Positions 16,542 to 24,647 of a stretch of DNA of 59,891 bases are shown in pieces (within the stretch, counting starts at the first letter, position 1; every line of letters begins with the position of its first letter). This DNA comes from an uncultured Anaerolineales bacterium (GTDB lineage Bacteria > Chloroflexota > Anaerolineae > Anaerolineales > Villigracilaceae): positions 1 to 59,891 of the forward strand of contig CAIQQN010000043.1 in NCBI GenBank assembly GCA_903873975.1. Direction: 5' to 3'. Made by a program: the position numbers and the translations under genes. The notes under the pieces are model-generated. The model saw only the letters and a program-made list of their open reading frames with translations, did not search any database and had not been told where the DNA came from.

Positions 16542-17897
16542 ATGCGCACTCTCGACCGCTCCCGCCTCGAACGCCTGCTCCGCGAAGAAGAAAGGAAGTT
16601 CCGCGCCGAGCACCAGAAGTCGCACGAGCTTTATCAGCGGGCCTGTCATTCGTTGCAGGGCGGCGTGCCGATGCTGTGGATGATCCGCTGGGCTGGCACT
16701 TTCCCGGTTTTTGTCAAGGAAGCCAAAGGTGCGCACTTCACCGATATAGACGGGCGTGCTTACATCGATTTCTGCCTGGGCGATACCGGCGCGATGACGG
16801 GTCACTCCCCGGATGCCGCCCTGGCTGCCATCAATATACAGGCGGCGAAAGGCATCACCCTGATGCTGCCCACCGAGGACGCGGTTTGGGTGGGAGAGGA
16901 ACTCCAGCGCCGTTTTGGACTGAAATACTGGCAGTTTACATTAACGGCGACCGATGCCAACCGCTTTGCCATCCGCATGGCGCGCCACATCACCGGTCGG
17001 CATAAAATCCTGGTTTTCAATTATTGCTACCATGGCTCGGTGGATGAAACTTTCATTACCCTGGATGAAGAAGGTACCCCAGGTCCGCGATCTGGTAACC
17101 TGGGTCCGCCTGTAAATCCGGTGGAAACAACCAAGGTCATCGAGTTCAACGATATTCCTGCAATGGAAACCGCCCTGGCAGCCAAGGATGTGGCCGTGGT
17201 ACTGGCTGAACCGGTGATGACCAACATTGGAATCATCCATCCCGATCCCGGGTTCCATTCAGCCTTGCGCGAAATCACCCGCCGCACCGGGACCCTGCTT
17301 ATTATTGACGAAACGCACACCCTCTGCACCAGCCCCGGCGGATACACAGGTAAATACGGTCTGAAACCCGACTTTCTGACCTGCGGCAAGCCGCTGGCAG
17401 GCGGGATCCCAGCGGGTGTCTATGGATTCACGCAGGAAGTCGCTGAAGCATTCTGGGCCAAGCTGGAGTTGGATCAATCCGACGTAGGCGGCATCGGCGG
17501 CACTCTGGCGGGCAATGCCCTGTCCATTGCTGCCATGCGCGCCACGCTGGAACACATCCTGACCCCGGTCATGTACGAACGCTGCGAAAAACTGGCCGAC
17601 CGATACGAAACCGGCGTGCTGGATGTTATCAAAGAATTCGATCTGCCGTGGATCGTCAAACGTCTTGGTTTCCGGGTCGAATACTGGTTCCGCCAGACGC
17701 CACCGCGCAATGGCGGGGAAGCCAACGCCGCCGTGGACAGCGAACTCGATCGTACCATGCATCTTTGGGCGCTCAACCGCGGAATCCTGATGACACCCTT
17801 CCATAATATGGCGCTTATTGCTGCGGACACCACCGAAGCAGATGTGGATTATCACACCAAGGTTTTCCACGAGGCGGTGCAGGCGTTGTTTGGATAA
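16542..17897 (+). CDS. Class III aminotransferase, GSA-aminomutase-like
   Basis: A PLP enzyme of 451 residues with ACHSLQGGVPM near the N terminus and ATDANRFAIRMARHITGR in place of the usual SGTEA helix. Further motifs are NYCYHGSVDETF, LIIDETHTLCTSPGGY and K283 in LTCGKPLAGGIPAG. The cofactor motif reads DETHT instead of DEVxTG/DEVQ, and similar sequences are known in aminotransferase-III proteins of unassigned substrate. GGAG at 16533-16536 and the ATG at 16542 give a better start than the GTG at 16491. It lies 42 bases ahead of the second AOR gene, so the two may handle the same amine. The substrate is unknown. Confidence 0.85.
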   Translation: MRTLDRSRLERLLREEERKFRAEHQKSHELYQRACHSLQGGVPMLWMIRWAGTFPVFVKEAKGAHFTDIDGRAYIDFCLGDTGAMTGHSPDAALAAINIQAAKGITLMLPTEDAVWVGEELQRRFGLKYWQFTLTATDANRFAIRMARHITGRHKILVFNYCYHGSVDETFITLDEEGTPGPRSGNLGPPVNPVETTKVIEFNDIPAMETALAAKDVAVVLAEPVMTNIGIIHPDPGFHSALREITRRTGTLLIIDETHTLCTSPGGYTGKYGLKPDFLTCGKPLAGGIPAGVYGFTQEVAEAFWAKLELDQSDVGGIGGTLAGNALSIAAMRATLEHILTPVMYERCEKLADRYETGVLDVIKEFDLPWIVKRLGFRVEYWFRQTPPRNGGEANAAVDSELDRTMHLWALNRGILMTPFHNMALIAADTTEADVDYHTKVFHEAVQALFG

Positions 17898-17939
17898 TTC
17901 GCAAGGACTTACGGTATCTAACCTAGATCTGGAGACGAA

Positions 17940-19667
17940 ATGCCTGAAATAAAACCTTATGAATCACAGGTCTGGCGCGTCAGCGTGCATACCCGGATCC
18001 TGAAAAAGGAACCGGTTCCCGGATCCTGGGAACGTCTCGGCGGGCGCGGACTGGTCGCCCGCATCCTGCTGGATGAAGTCCCTCCGGAGTGCGAACCGCT
18101 TGGCCCGAAGAACAAACTGCTCTTCTGCCCCGGCTTGCTGACCGGGCACATGCTCTCCTCGATCGACCGGCTCTCGGTGGGTGGCAAATCGCCACTAACG
18201 GGTGGTGTCAAAGAGTCCAATTCCGGCGGGACTACCAGCCTGCAAATTGCTTCCATGGGAATCAAAGCCCTTATCGTCGAAGACTGGCCCGCTGAATCTG
18301 GCTGGTCGGTGATGCACCTGAGCATGGACGGCGTGCGATTCGACCCGGCCAATGACCTGACGGGTCTGGGCGTATACGACACCGCCGAGACCCTGAAGAA
18401 TCGCTATGGGAAAAAGGTTGCCATTTCCATTATCGGCCCAGCGGGGGAGCGGAAACTCATGTCGGCGGGCATCTTTAACCTGGACAAAGACGGCGTTCCT
18501 TCGCGCATCAATGCCCGCGGAGGGCTGGGGGCGGTGATGGGCTCGAAGGGCCTGAAAGCGATTGTGTTTGATGCCGCTGGCGGTTCCAAGCCCCCGCTCG
18601 TGGACGCGGAGGCCTTCCGGGCCACCCAGAAGATTTATAACAAATACCTGATAGACCATCCGCAGACCCACACCTATAGTGACTACGGTACACCCGCGAT
18701 GGTCCACCTGACAGACGGTTTAGGCGGCCTGCCAACCCGCAACTTCTCTTCAGGCACGTTTGAGTATGCCGATGATATCAGCGGAGAGAAATTGCGTGAA
18801 CTCATCCTGGAGCGCGGCGGGGAGGGCAACACTACCCATGCCTGCATGCCTGGTTGCATCATACGCTGTTCGAATATCTTTGCAGGAGAAGACGGCAAGA
18901 CCATCGTCTCTCCGATTGAGTACGAAACCATCGGCTTGATGGGCTCCAACCTGGGCATTCGTGAGTATGATTGGATTGGCCGGCTGAACTGGCAGGCAAA
19001 CGACCTAGGAGTTTGCTCCATCGAGTTGGGGGCAGCGCTGGGCGTAGCTGCCGAAGCCGGGTACATGGAGTGGGGCGACGGCAAGCGCGCTCTCGAACTA
19101 TGCGACGAAATCCGCAATAACACTCCGCTCGGGCGTATCCTCGGCTCCGGCGCGGCTTTCACCGGGAAAATCCTTGGTGTCGAACGCGTCCCTGTGGTGA
19201 AGAACCAAGCCATGTCAGCCTATGAGCCGCGCGCCATTAAGGGGATGGGTGTCACTTTTGCCACCACACCCCAAGGAGCGGACCACACATGCGGACAGAC
19301 CGTCCGCGACAAGATCAACCATCTCCTGCCAGCCGGCCAGGTGGAGCTTTCCCTCAAGAAGCAAATTGCCATGGCGGGGTACGACTCCATTGGTGCGTGC
19401 ATCTTCGCAGCTTTTGGCTTTGCAGTCGCGCCGGCGGAGACCATCCGCGATTTCATTAATGCCCGTTATGGCTGGGGCGTGGATACATCCATACTCCAAA
19501 CTCTTGGTAAGCAAACCATTGAAATGGAATTGGAGTTCAATCGTGGGGCAGGTTTCACCAAAGCCAATGACCGTCTCCCTGAGTGGATGACACGCGAACC
19601 TGTCCCACCGCACAATGTGGTCTTCGACGTACCAACGGAGGAGTTGGACAAGATTTTTGAATGGTAG
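17940..19667 (+). CDS. AOR-family oxidoreductase with variant cluster motif
   Basis: A 575-residue tungsten/molybdopterin AOR-family protein, shorter than the 636-residue paralogue upstream. Family signatures are GGRGLVARILLDE, SVGGKSPLTGGVKESNSGG, GPAGERKLMSAGIFN and GADHTCGQT. The iron-sulphur ligand region reads C302-M-P-G-C306-I-I-R-C310, i.e. CX3CX3C rather than CX2CX3C, with the C-terminal ligand C487 in GACIFAAFG. It is therefore likely to bind a [4Fe-4S] cluster with altered geometry, or to belong to an uncharacterised AOR clade. GGAGACGAA precedes the ATG. Coupled to the adjacent aminotransferase, it probably oxidises that enzyme's aldehyde product with ferredoxin as acceptor. Confidence 0.9.
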   Translation: MPEIKPYESQVWRVSVHTRILKKEPVPGSWERLGGRGLVARILLDEVPPECEPLGPKNKLLFCPGLLTGHMLSSIDRLSVGGKSPLTGGVKESNSGGTTSLQIASMGIKALIVEDWPAESGWSVMHLSMDGVRFDPANDLTGLGVYDTAETLKNRYGKKVAISIIGPAGERKLMSAGIFNLDKDGVPSRINARGGLGAVMGSKGLKAIVFDAAGGSKPPLVDAEAFRATQKIYNKYLIDHPQTHTYSDYGTPAMVHLTDGLGGLPTRNFSSGTFEYADDISGEKLRELILERGGEGNTTHACMPGCIIRCSNIFAGEDGKTIVSPIEYETIGLMGSNLGIREYDWIGRLNWQANDLGVCSIELGAALGVAAEAGYMEWGDGKRALELCDEIRNNTPLGRILGSGAAFTGKILGVERVPVVKNQAMSAYEPRAIKGMGVTFATTPQGADHTCGQTVRDKINHLLPAGQVELSLKKQIAMAGYDSIGACIFAAFGFAVAPAETIRDFINARYGWGVDTSILQTLGKQTIEMELEFNRGAGFTKANDRLPEWMTREPVPPHNVVFDVPTEELDKIFEW

Positions 19668-19677
19668 GAATTAATCG

Positions 19678-19706
19678 CCCTCCCCTTTATAGAAGACAGA
19701 GGAGGG
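19678..19706 (+). terminator. Terminator ending the catabolic island
   Basis: CCCTCC (19678-19683) and GGAGGG (19701-19706) form an imperfect stem with inner pairing, followed by TAGTTTTGG. It separates the second AOR gene from the opposing tRNA. Confidence 0.5.
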
Positions 19707-19721
19707 TAGTTTTGGGGAGTG

Positions 19722-19794
19722 AGCCACCAAAGAGATTTGAACTCTTGACCTGGCGTTTACGAAACGTCTGCTCTACCAACTGAGCTATGGTGGC
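19722..19794 (-). tRNA. tRNA-Thr (anticodon CGT)
   Basis: Read on the minus strand, the acceptor GCCACCA pairs with TGGTGGC. The D arm is GCTC...GAGC, the anticodon loop TTCGTAA carries CGT, and the T arm AAGAG-TTTGAAT-CTCTT is intact. The length is 73 with no encoded CCA. One A-C mismatch is present in the anticodon stem. Confidence 0.93.
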
Positions 19795-19812
19795 AATTTA
19801 TCGAGCGGCGGG

Positions 19813-19841
19813 ATTATACTATAGGTGCCCGAGCCCCTCAA
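19813..19841 (-). promoter_or_regulatory. Promoter of tRNA-Thr
   Basis: On the minus strand, TTGAGG (19841-19836) and TATAAT (19818-19813) are 17 bp apart, predicting initiation near 19806, twelve bases before the tRNA 5' end. Confidence 0.7.
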
Positions 19842-19854
19842 GGTGAAGGGCACA

Positions 19855-19863
19855 TGTTATACT
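19855..19863 (+). promoter_or_regulatory. Extended -10 promoter of GT4 gene
   Basis: TGT-TATACT is an extended -10 with no convincing -35. The expected start site (about 19870) falls at or within the first codons of the glycosyltransferase, implying little or no leader. Confidence 0.55.
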
Positions 19864-19866
19864 CGC

Positions 19867-21114
19867 ATGGTGAACATCGCCATGCTTTCCTATCACACCT
19901 GCCCGCTGGCCACACTGGGCGGCAAGGACACCGGCGGGATGAATGTCTATGTGCGCGATCTGACTCTGGAACTGGGCCGCCTAGGCATTCACGTGGATGT
20001 GTTCACCCGTTCCCAAGATGAGCATGTGCCGCATGTGCTGCATGACCTGGGGTTTGGCAACCGCGTCGTCCACGTGCCAGCCGGGCCTGAGGTCCCCTTA
20101 CCAAAGCGGGAGCTGGCCAGGTATATCCCGCAGTTTGTGGACGGAGTCCGCCAGTTTGCTGAGGAGAAGGGGATCCATTACGATCTGCTTCATAGCCACT
20201 ACTGGATGTCGGGCCTGGCCGCCGGAGCGTTGTCGGACCTGTGGTCGGGTGTGCCGATCCTGCAAATGTTCCACACACTTGGGGAGATGAAGAACCGCGT
20301 GGCACACAGCGAGGCGGAACGAGAAGGCGCCTACCGGCTGGATGGCGAGCGCCAAGTGCTTGCCCGCGCTGACCGCATCATCGCTGCCACCCTGGCTGAG
20401 CAAGCCCAACTCGAATGGCTCTACAAGGTCGATACACGCAAGGTGACGGTTATTCCGCCTGGCGTGGATACCAGCCACTTCTATCCCATCCCGGCGGACG
20501 AAGCCCGCCAATATATCGGCCTGACCCCGGATGCCCGCATGATTCTGTTTGTTGGACGCATCGAGCCGCTCAAGGGGGTGGCCACGCTTATCAAGGCCGT
20601 TGCCTGCCTGCGGCTCAAGAATTTGAAAGAACCGGTACACCTGGCTGTCATTGGCGGTGACCCGGAGGCGGCTCCCGCTGAAATCAGTGAAGAGATGGTG
20701 CGTTTGCAGAAATTGTGTGACGATTTAACAGTTGGCAAGATGGTGGTTTTCCTAGGCAAGAGGGGACAGGATACCCTACCGTATTATTACTCCGCCGCAG
20801 AAGTGGTGGTGATGCCTTCACACTATGAGTCTTTTGGCTTGGTTGCGCTGGAAGCCATGGCCTGCGGCACGCCGGTCATCGCCTCGCAGGTGGGCGGGCT
20901 GGCCTTCCTGGTGCAGGACGGCGTAACTGGCTACACTGTCCCAGCCGAGGATGACGACGCCCTGTGTGAGCGGCTGACGGCAATCCTAGGTGACGAGTCC
21001 CTGCGCCAGCGGATGGGTCGCAATGCGTCCAAGTATGCCCGGAATTATGATTGGGAGAAGATCGCGAAGCAGATTGTGAGAGTGTATAAGGAGTTGATCG
21101 GGGAAAAAGGCTAA
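19867..21114 (+). CDS. GT4 glycosyltransferase (MshA/sucrose-phosphate-synthase-like)
   Basis: A 415-residue GT-B fold enzyme. The N-terminal domain has SYHTCPLATLGG, then DTGGMNVYVRDL, the acceptor-site signature of MshA and sucrose synthase-like proteins. The C-terminal domain has VGRIEPLKG and the donor-binding ESFGLVALEAMACGTPVIAS with the EX7E pair. It should transfer a sugar from a nucleotide donor to a small or lipid acceptor; in Chloroflexota the product is not known. The ATG at 19867 or GTG at 19870 are the candidate starts, since an extended -10 lies only 4-7 bases upstream and no Shine-Dalgarno is present. The upstream ATG at 19825 is inside the promoter. Confidence 0.88.
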   Translation: MVNIAMLSYHTCPLATLGGKDTGGMNVYVRDLTLELGRLGIHVDVFTRSQDEHVPHVLHDLGFGNRVVHVPAGPEVPLPKRELARYIPQFVDGVRQFAEEKGIHYDLLHSHYWMSGLAAGALSDLWSGVPILQMFHTLGEMKNRVAHSEAEREGAYRLDGERQVLARADRIIAATLAEQAQLEWLYKVDTRKVTVIPPGVDTSHFYPIPADEARQYIGLTPDARMILFVGRIEPLKGVATLIKAVACLRLKNLKEPVHLAVIGGDPEAAPAEISEEMVRLQKLCDDLTVGKMVVFLGKRGQDTLPYYYSAAEVVVMPSHYESFGLVALEAMACGTPVIASQVGGLAFLVQDGVTGYTVPAEDDDALCERLTAILGDESLRQRMGRNASKYARNYDWEKIAKQIVRVYKELIGEKG

Positions 21115-21236
21115 CGGATTGTAATACCGACGTGTGCGGATAGGTGGATCCCGCCAATTTAACGGTTTCCTAAGCAGGGGAACCATGCCCGTTTATCGGT
21201 GTGCGCAGCACACGTCCGGTGCATGTGATGTAAGGC
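21109..21236 (-). repeat. attC-like palindromic site downstream of nucleotidyltransferase
   Basis: On the minus strand a core-like GCCTTAC (21236-21230) lies directly after the stop of the nucleotidyltransferase gene and GTTAGCC (21115-21109) lies at the far end. Between them, arms 21126-21137 and 21208-21220 pair over 12 bp with one extra-helical base, at spacings of 9 and 10 from the cores. The layout recalls an integron attC, but both cores deviate from RYYYAAC/GTTRRRY. The far end overlaps the GT4 stop codon. Confidence 0.35.
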
Positions 21237-21240
21237 GCGA

Positions 21241-22050
21241 TTATTTGGATGCTTCATATTGTTTGCTTTTGTTGATAATATACTGGACAAATTCTAGAGT
21301 ACTTTCGAAATCTTTAGGGTCAGCAGGTTGTCGGGCAGAAACCTCCGGATGCGGACGCCCACTCCAGGTTCGATCAATTAACCCATGCCAGGAAGAATCC
21401 AAGTTGATTTTAGCCCACTCGGCGCCCGTACGCTTTGAACTAGGGGAGCCCGTGTAGAGATCGTGTAACATTCGGCAATAATTCAATACGATAAACGTCT
21501 GATAAAAGCGATTATTAAATTGGTCCGGATGGTCTATTATTTTTTGACCCCACCCAACAATCGTTTCCATAATTTCCTTTTGCAATAATTCAACGGGTAT
21601 TTGATCGACCAGTGATTCTGAAGGTTGACCCGTAAGGGTTATTCCATTTTCGCGAAGCACCCATCGAACAACGATTGAATTACAATGATCGGCCTTGATT
21701 AGAGAGCGACTACCATTATCGAGATACCAGAGTTTTTCACCACGTCCAGTGTAGTGTCGCAAAACATCTTTTGGGAAATAAGAGCCTTCAAGGTGTTGCG
21801 CCCAGCGGGTATCGAGATTGTAAATACGCTCGTGCATAACCTGTAGAGCATGGACTTGTTTTTCCGATGGTTCTGTCTGCGTGACGATAATGAAATCAAC
21901 ATCACTGTGAATATCGAAGTCGCCAACTGCAAATGAACCTTGCAAGTAAGCGCCAACGCAATCATCCCCTAGAATTTCTTGCACACTTTCCACCAAATCC
22001 TGCAAGACGTTATTGAGCTCCGGATATGGCGTTGGAAATGTTTCGCTCAT
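21241..22050 (-). CDS. Aminoglycoside-nucleotidyltransferase-like protein (DUF4111)
   Basis: A 269-residue protein with a canonical nucleotidyltransferase active site: G38-S39 in LQGSFAVGDFDIHSD and the acids D50/D52 in SDVDFI. C-terminal to this is a helical domain of the type seen in ANT(3'')/AadA and DUF4111 proteins, with YCRMLHDLYTGSPSSKRTGAEW. Members adenylylate aminoglycosides or unidentified small molecules. The second ATG at 22050 is preferred over 22056, as GGTGA lies 9 bases upstream. Base use is clearly more AT-rich than neighbours. Together with the flanking attC-like palindromes this suggests acquisition as a mobile cassette. Resistance activity is not demonstrated. Confidence 0.82.
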   Translation of the reverse strand: MSETFPTPYPELNNVLQDLVESVQEILGDDCVGAYLQGSFAVGDFDIHSDVDFIIVTQTEPSEKQVHALQVMHERIYNLDTRWAQHLEGSYFPKDVLRHYTGRGEKLWYLDNGSRSLIKADHCNSIVVRWVLRENGITLTGQPSESLVDQIPVELLQKEIMETIVGWGQKIIDHPDQFNNRFYQTFIVLNYCRMLHDLYTGSPSSKRTGAEWAKINLDSSWHGLIDRTWSGRPHPEVSARQPADPKDFESTLEFVQYIINKSKQYEASK

Positions 22051-22075
22051 TTGCATTCTTCACCCATGACAAAGC

Positions 22076-22155
22076 GCCTAACTAATGATTATACGGCGAC
22101 CGTATAACAGACTATAGACGGTCGCCGTATAATATGCCAAAATGGGGTGTTAGGC
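22076..22155 (-). repeat. Large perfect inverted repeat with attC-like cores
   Basis: A perfect 16-bp inverted repeat (22088-22103 with 22118-22133, 14-base loop) is bracketed by complementary cores GCCTAAC (22076-22082) and GTTAGGC (22149-22155), which match the integron core consensus RYYYAAC/GTTRRRY. On the minus strand it begins 9 bases after the stop of the NYN gene and ends about 20 bases before the next start, as between integron cassettes. Core-to-stem spacing is uneven (5 and 15), so a transcription terminator remains an alternative. Confidence 0.55.
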
Positions 22156-22164
22156 CGCGAAGTT

Positions 22165-22986
22165 TTATTCCTTCATCTTCACATAAAACAATGTCGAGCC
22201 GTCAATCTCCTGCGTGCGCATCTGGAATAAATCCTTGTAACTGGCGATCATCCGTGAGAGCTGGCGATGGCCGTAAGTGCGCGGATCAAAACCGGGATCC
22301 AGTTGGTAGAGAGCATTGCCCATGTGGTCGAGGCGTGCCCACCCGTCTTCCTGTTGGGCAATCTCGTAAGCCTGGCGGATGATCGGCAGCGGGTCATTCT
22401 CGTTGTCTGCTTCGGGAATGGATGCGGGAGTTACTGCCAGTGCGGGAGGGTTGGCGGGTATAGCGGAAGCCGTAGAAGGTTTCCTGCGCGGGCTATTTCT
22501 CGGCGTGGTCACCCGTGAAGTCTTGTGCTCAGCCACCAGGTTGGATGTGTACACGAACACATCGCAAGCGTTAACGAACGGCTTGGGTGTCTTCTTCTCT
22601 CCGATACCCATCACGAACACACCGGTTTCACGGATACGGGTGGCGAGACGGGTGTAATCGCTGTCGCTGGAGACCAGACAGAAACCATCCACTACACCGG
22701 AGTGGAGCAGGTCCATGGCGTCAATGATCATGGCGCTGTCAGTAGCGTTCTTGCCGATGGTGTAACGGAACTGCTGGATGGGCTGGACGGCATGGAAGTT
22801 CAGCACATCTTTCCAGGAGTTCATGCTGGAGGTCGTCCAGTCCCCGTAAATGCGGCGCACGGTGACCAGACCATATTTCCCGGCCTCCACCAGAGTCTGC
22901 GGCAGGAGATTAGCCTGGGCATTGTCGCCGTCAATCAGGATTGCGATCTTATGTCTTGATAATGATGAGAGTTGTTCTTCAGGCAT
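22165..22986 (-). CDS. NYN (PIN-like) nuclease with C-terminal OST-HTH/LOTUS domain
   Basis: A 273-residue protein. The N-terminal NYN domain shows the acidic metal site typical of LabA/DUF88 proteins: D19 and D21 in LIDGDNAQ, D83 in KNATDSAMI, and D108/D110 in SSDSDYTRLA. A Ser/Pro-rich linker (about 150-200) leads to a C-terminal domain (about 205-270, with WARLDHMGNALYQLDPGFDPRTYG) that matches the RNA-binding OST-HTH/LOTUS fold. The expected role is cleavage or binding of structured RNA; bacterial targets are unknown. No membrane segment. It is followed on its own strand by the attC-like palindrome. ATG 22986 has only a weak GAAAG ribosome site. Confidence 0.88.
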   Translation of the reverse strand: MPEEQLSSLSRHKIAILIDGDNAQANLLPQTLVEAGKYGLVTVRRIYGDWTTSSMNSWKDVLNFHAVQPIQQFRYTIGKNATDSAMIIDAMDLLHSGVVDGFCLVSSDSDYTRLATRIRETGVFVMGIGEKKTPKPFVNACDVFVYTSNLVAEHKTSRVTTPRNSPRRKPSTASAIPANPPALAVTPASIPEADNENDPLPIIRQAYEIAQQEDGWARLDHMGNALYQLDPGFDPRTYGHRQLSRMIASYKDLFQMRTQEIDGSTLFYVKMKE

Positions 22987-23174
22987 TTTATTTTCTTTCT
23001 TTCCCGTTTAAGCGGATAATATTCGGATTTCCTTTATTATAAGGTGTTTTTGAGATGTCTGCCGGGTAAATCGTGCGAAAATGCGATTGCCGCGTAGGTT
23101 AATAAATATACCTTCGCAATCCTGACCTTCGAGACTGATGGCGCGGGTTGAGCATTGAAGAGGTTATGTTCCAT

Positions 23175-24545
23175 CTACTTCTCTTTAATGGCTGACATAA
23201 CAATCCCCAAGATGGCCACCCCGACTGCCGCCAGGAAACCCATATCGATGCCCCGGAAAAGAGCCTCGGGCGTACCCTGTAAAAGGTGGGTGGTGAAAAT
23301 GGCTCCAGCCATCCCGATGCCCAATACCATTCCGGTGTTGCGCGCCGCTGCCTGGACTCCCGAGGCGATCCCCTGGCGCTGCTTCGGTGCTGATCCCATC
23401 AATGCGCTGGTGTTGGGCGAAATGAACGTCCCGGTCCCGAGACCTGCCACTGCCAGAGCCAGCGCCGCGAACCACAGCGCGGAGGTGGACCCGAGACCTG
23501 CCAGCAAGAATAAGCCGACACCCATTAAAGCCATTCCAGCCATCCCTGGCCAGCGTGATCCAATCCGGTCGGAAAAAGCCCCGCTGATGGGCGCGGCGAT
23601 TGCCATAACAATGGGTTCGGCGGTTAGCAGGAGGCCGGCCTGGGCAGGATTCAGTCCACGACCCTGAATGAGATAGTAGGGCATCAGGAAAGTAATCGTG
23701 TAAACGCAGATGTAGTTTAACACCGCACTGATAACGGAAGCTGAAAAGAGCGGGACACGAAACAGGCTCAAGTCCAGCATCGGGGCTGGGAAACGCTGTT
23801 CAGCTAACACGAAAACGGTCAGTATCAGAACGGCAGCCAATAACAATACCAGGATGGGCAGGGAGGTCCAGCCCCACTCTGCGCCCTGGTTCAGGCCAAG
23901 CATGAGTGCCACCAGTCCGGCCAGCAGGAGCGCAGCACCGACTAGGTCGAACTTCTGACCGGACTCGTTAGGCTCGCCTTTCGGGATGCAGGCCAGGCTC
24001 AGGGTTAAGGCCAACGCCCCAACCGGAACGTTGATGTAGAAGACAGCGCGCCACGAAAAAGCCTGGGCCAGCCAGCCACCCAATGATGGCCCAACTGTCA
24101 GGCCGAGGTAGGTCATCATGGAGACAAGACCAAGCGCACGGCCACGCTGCCTGGCAGGGAAGTTGGTGGTCAGGATTGCGAGAGCATTGGAGGCCAGCAT
24201 TGCCCCGCCGACGGCTTGGATGCCACGGCAGATGATCAGCAGCTCTATCGAGCGGGAAGCGCCGCATAGTGCCGAGCTGGCGACAAAAATGCCAAAACCC
24301 CACACGTAAACCGATTTATGCCCACGCAGGTCGCCCAGACGTCCAAAAGTCAGCAGGAAGCCACTCAACGCAAGCAGGTACACCGTAATAATCCACTCGA
24401 CCACTGCGACTGAGGAGTGAAAGGAATTTTGTATCACGGGGAGAATGGTATTGACTACGCTGCCATCCAACGCAGCCATGAATGAGCCGGTGCCGACGGC
24501 AGCCAGCACCCACCACTTTTGATCAACCGGTCTGGAGAGCGCCAT
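23175..24545 (-). CDS. MFS drug exporter, DHA2 (EmrB/QacA) family
   Basis: A 456-residue membrane protein with about 14 hydrophobic segments. It has the DHA2 motif D1-like LDGSVVNTILPVIQ in TM1, motif A GRLGDLRGHK between TM2 and TM3, and motif C TVGPSLGGWLAQ in TM5. It should export hydrophobic drugs or metabolites in exchange for protons. It is shorter than typical 14-TM members (about 500). GAGGAAAG lies upstream of the ATG. No adjacent MarR/TetR regulator or membrane-fusion partner is present, consistent with a monoderm cell. Confidence 0.88.
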   Translation of the reverse strand: MALSRPVDQKWWVLAAVGTGSFMAALDGSVVNTILPVIQNSFHSSVAVVEWIITVYLLALSGFLLTFGRLGDLRGHKSVYVWGFGIFVASSALCGASRSIELLIICRGIQAVGGAMLASNALAILTTNFPARQRGRALGLVSMMTYLGLTVGPSLGGWLAQAFSWRAVFYINVPVGALALTLSLACIPKGEPNESGQKFDLVGAALLLAGLVALMLGLNQGAEWGWTSLPILVLLLAAVLILTVFVLAEQRFPAPMLDLSLFRVPLFSASVISAVLNYICVYTITFLMPYYLIQGRGLNPAQAGLLLTAEPIVMAIAAPISGAFSDRIGSRWPGMAGMALMGVGLFLLAGLGSTSALWFAALALAVAGLGTGTFISPNTSALMGSAPKQRQGIASGVQAAARNTGMVLGIGMAGAIFTTHLLQGTPEALFRGIDMGFLAAVGVAILGIVMSAIKEK

Positions 24546-24647
24546 CTTTCCTCATTGTAATTGAAATCCCTGGAGGTTTATAGTTTTCCTTCATGCATAT
24601 TTGTGATCTTCTTGCTTAATTCCCTTGGAGTTCCGGTTTGATGGAGG

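Noticed and set aside
13154-19667. Selenocysteine codons in the AOR genes
   Set aside because: No in-frame TGA interrupts either AOR; the cluster cysteines are ordinary codons.
21241-22050. Confirmed antibiotic-resistance gene aadA
   Set aside because: Active-site motif fits, but the C-terminal part is DUF4111-like and substrate cannot be assigned from sequence.
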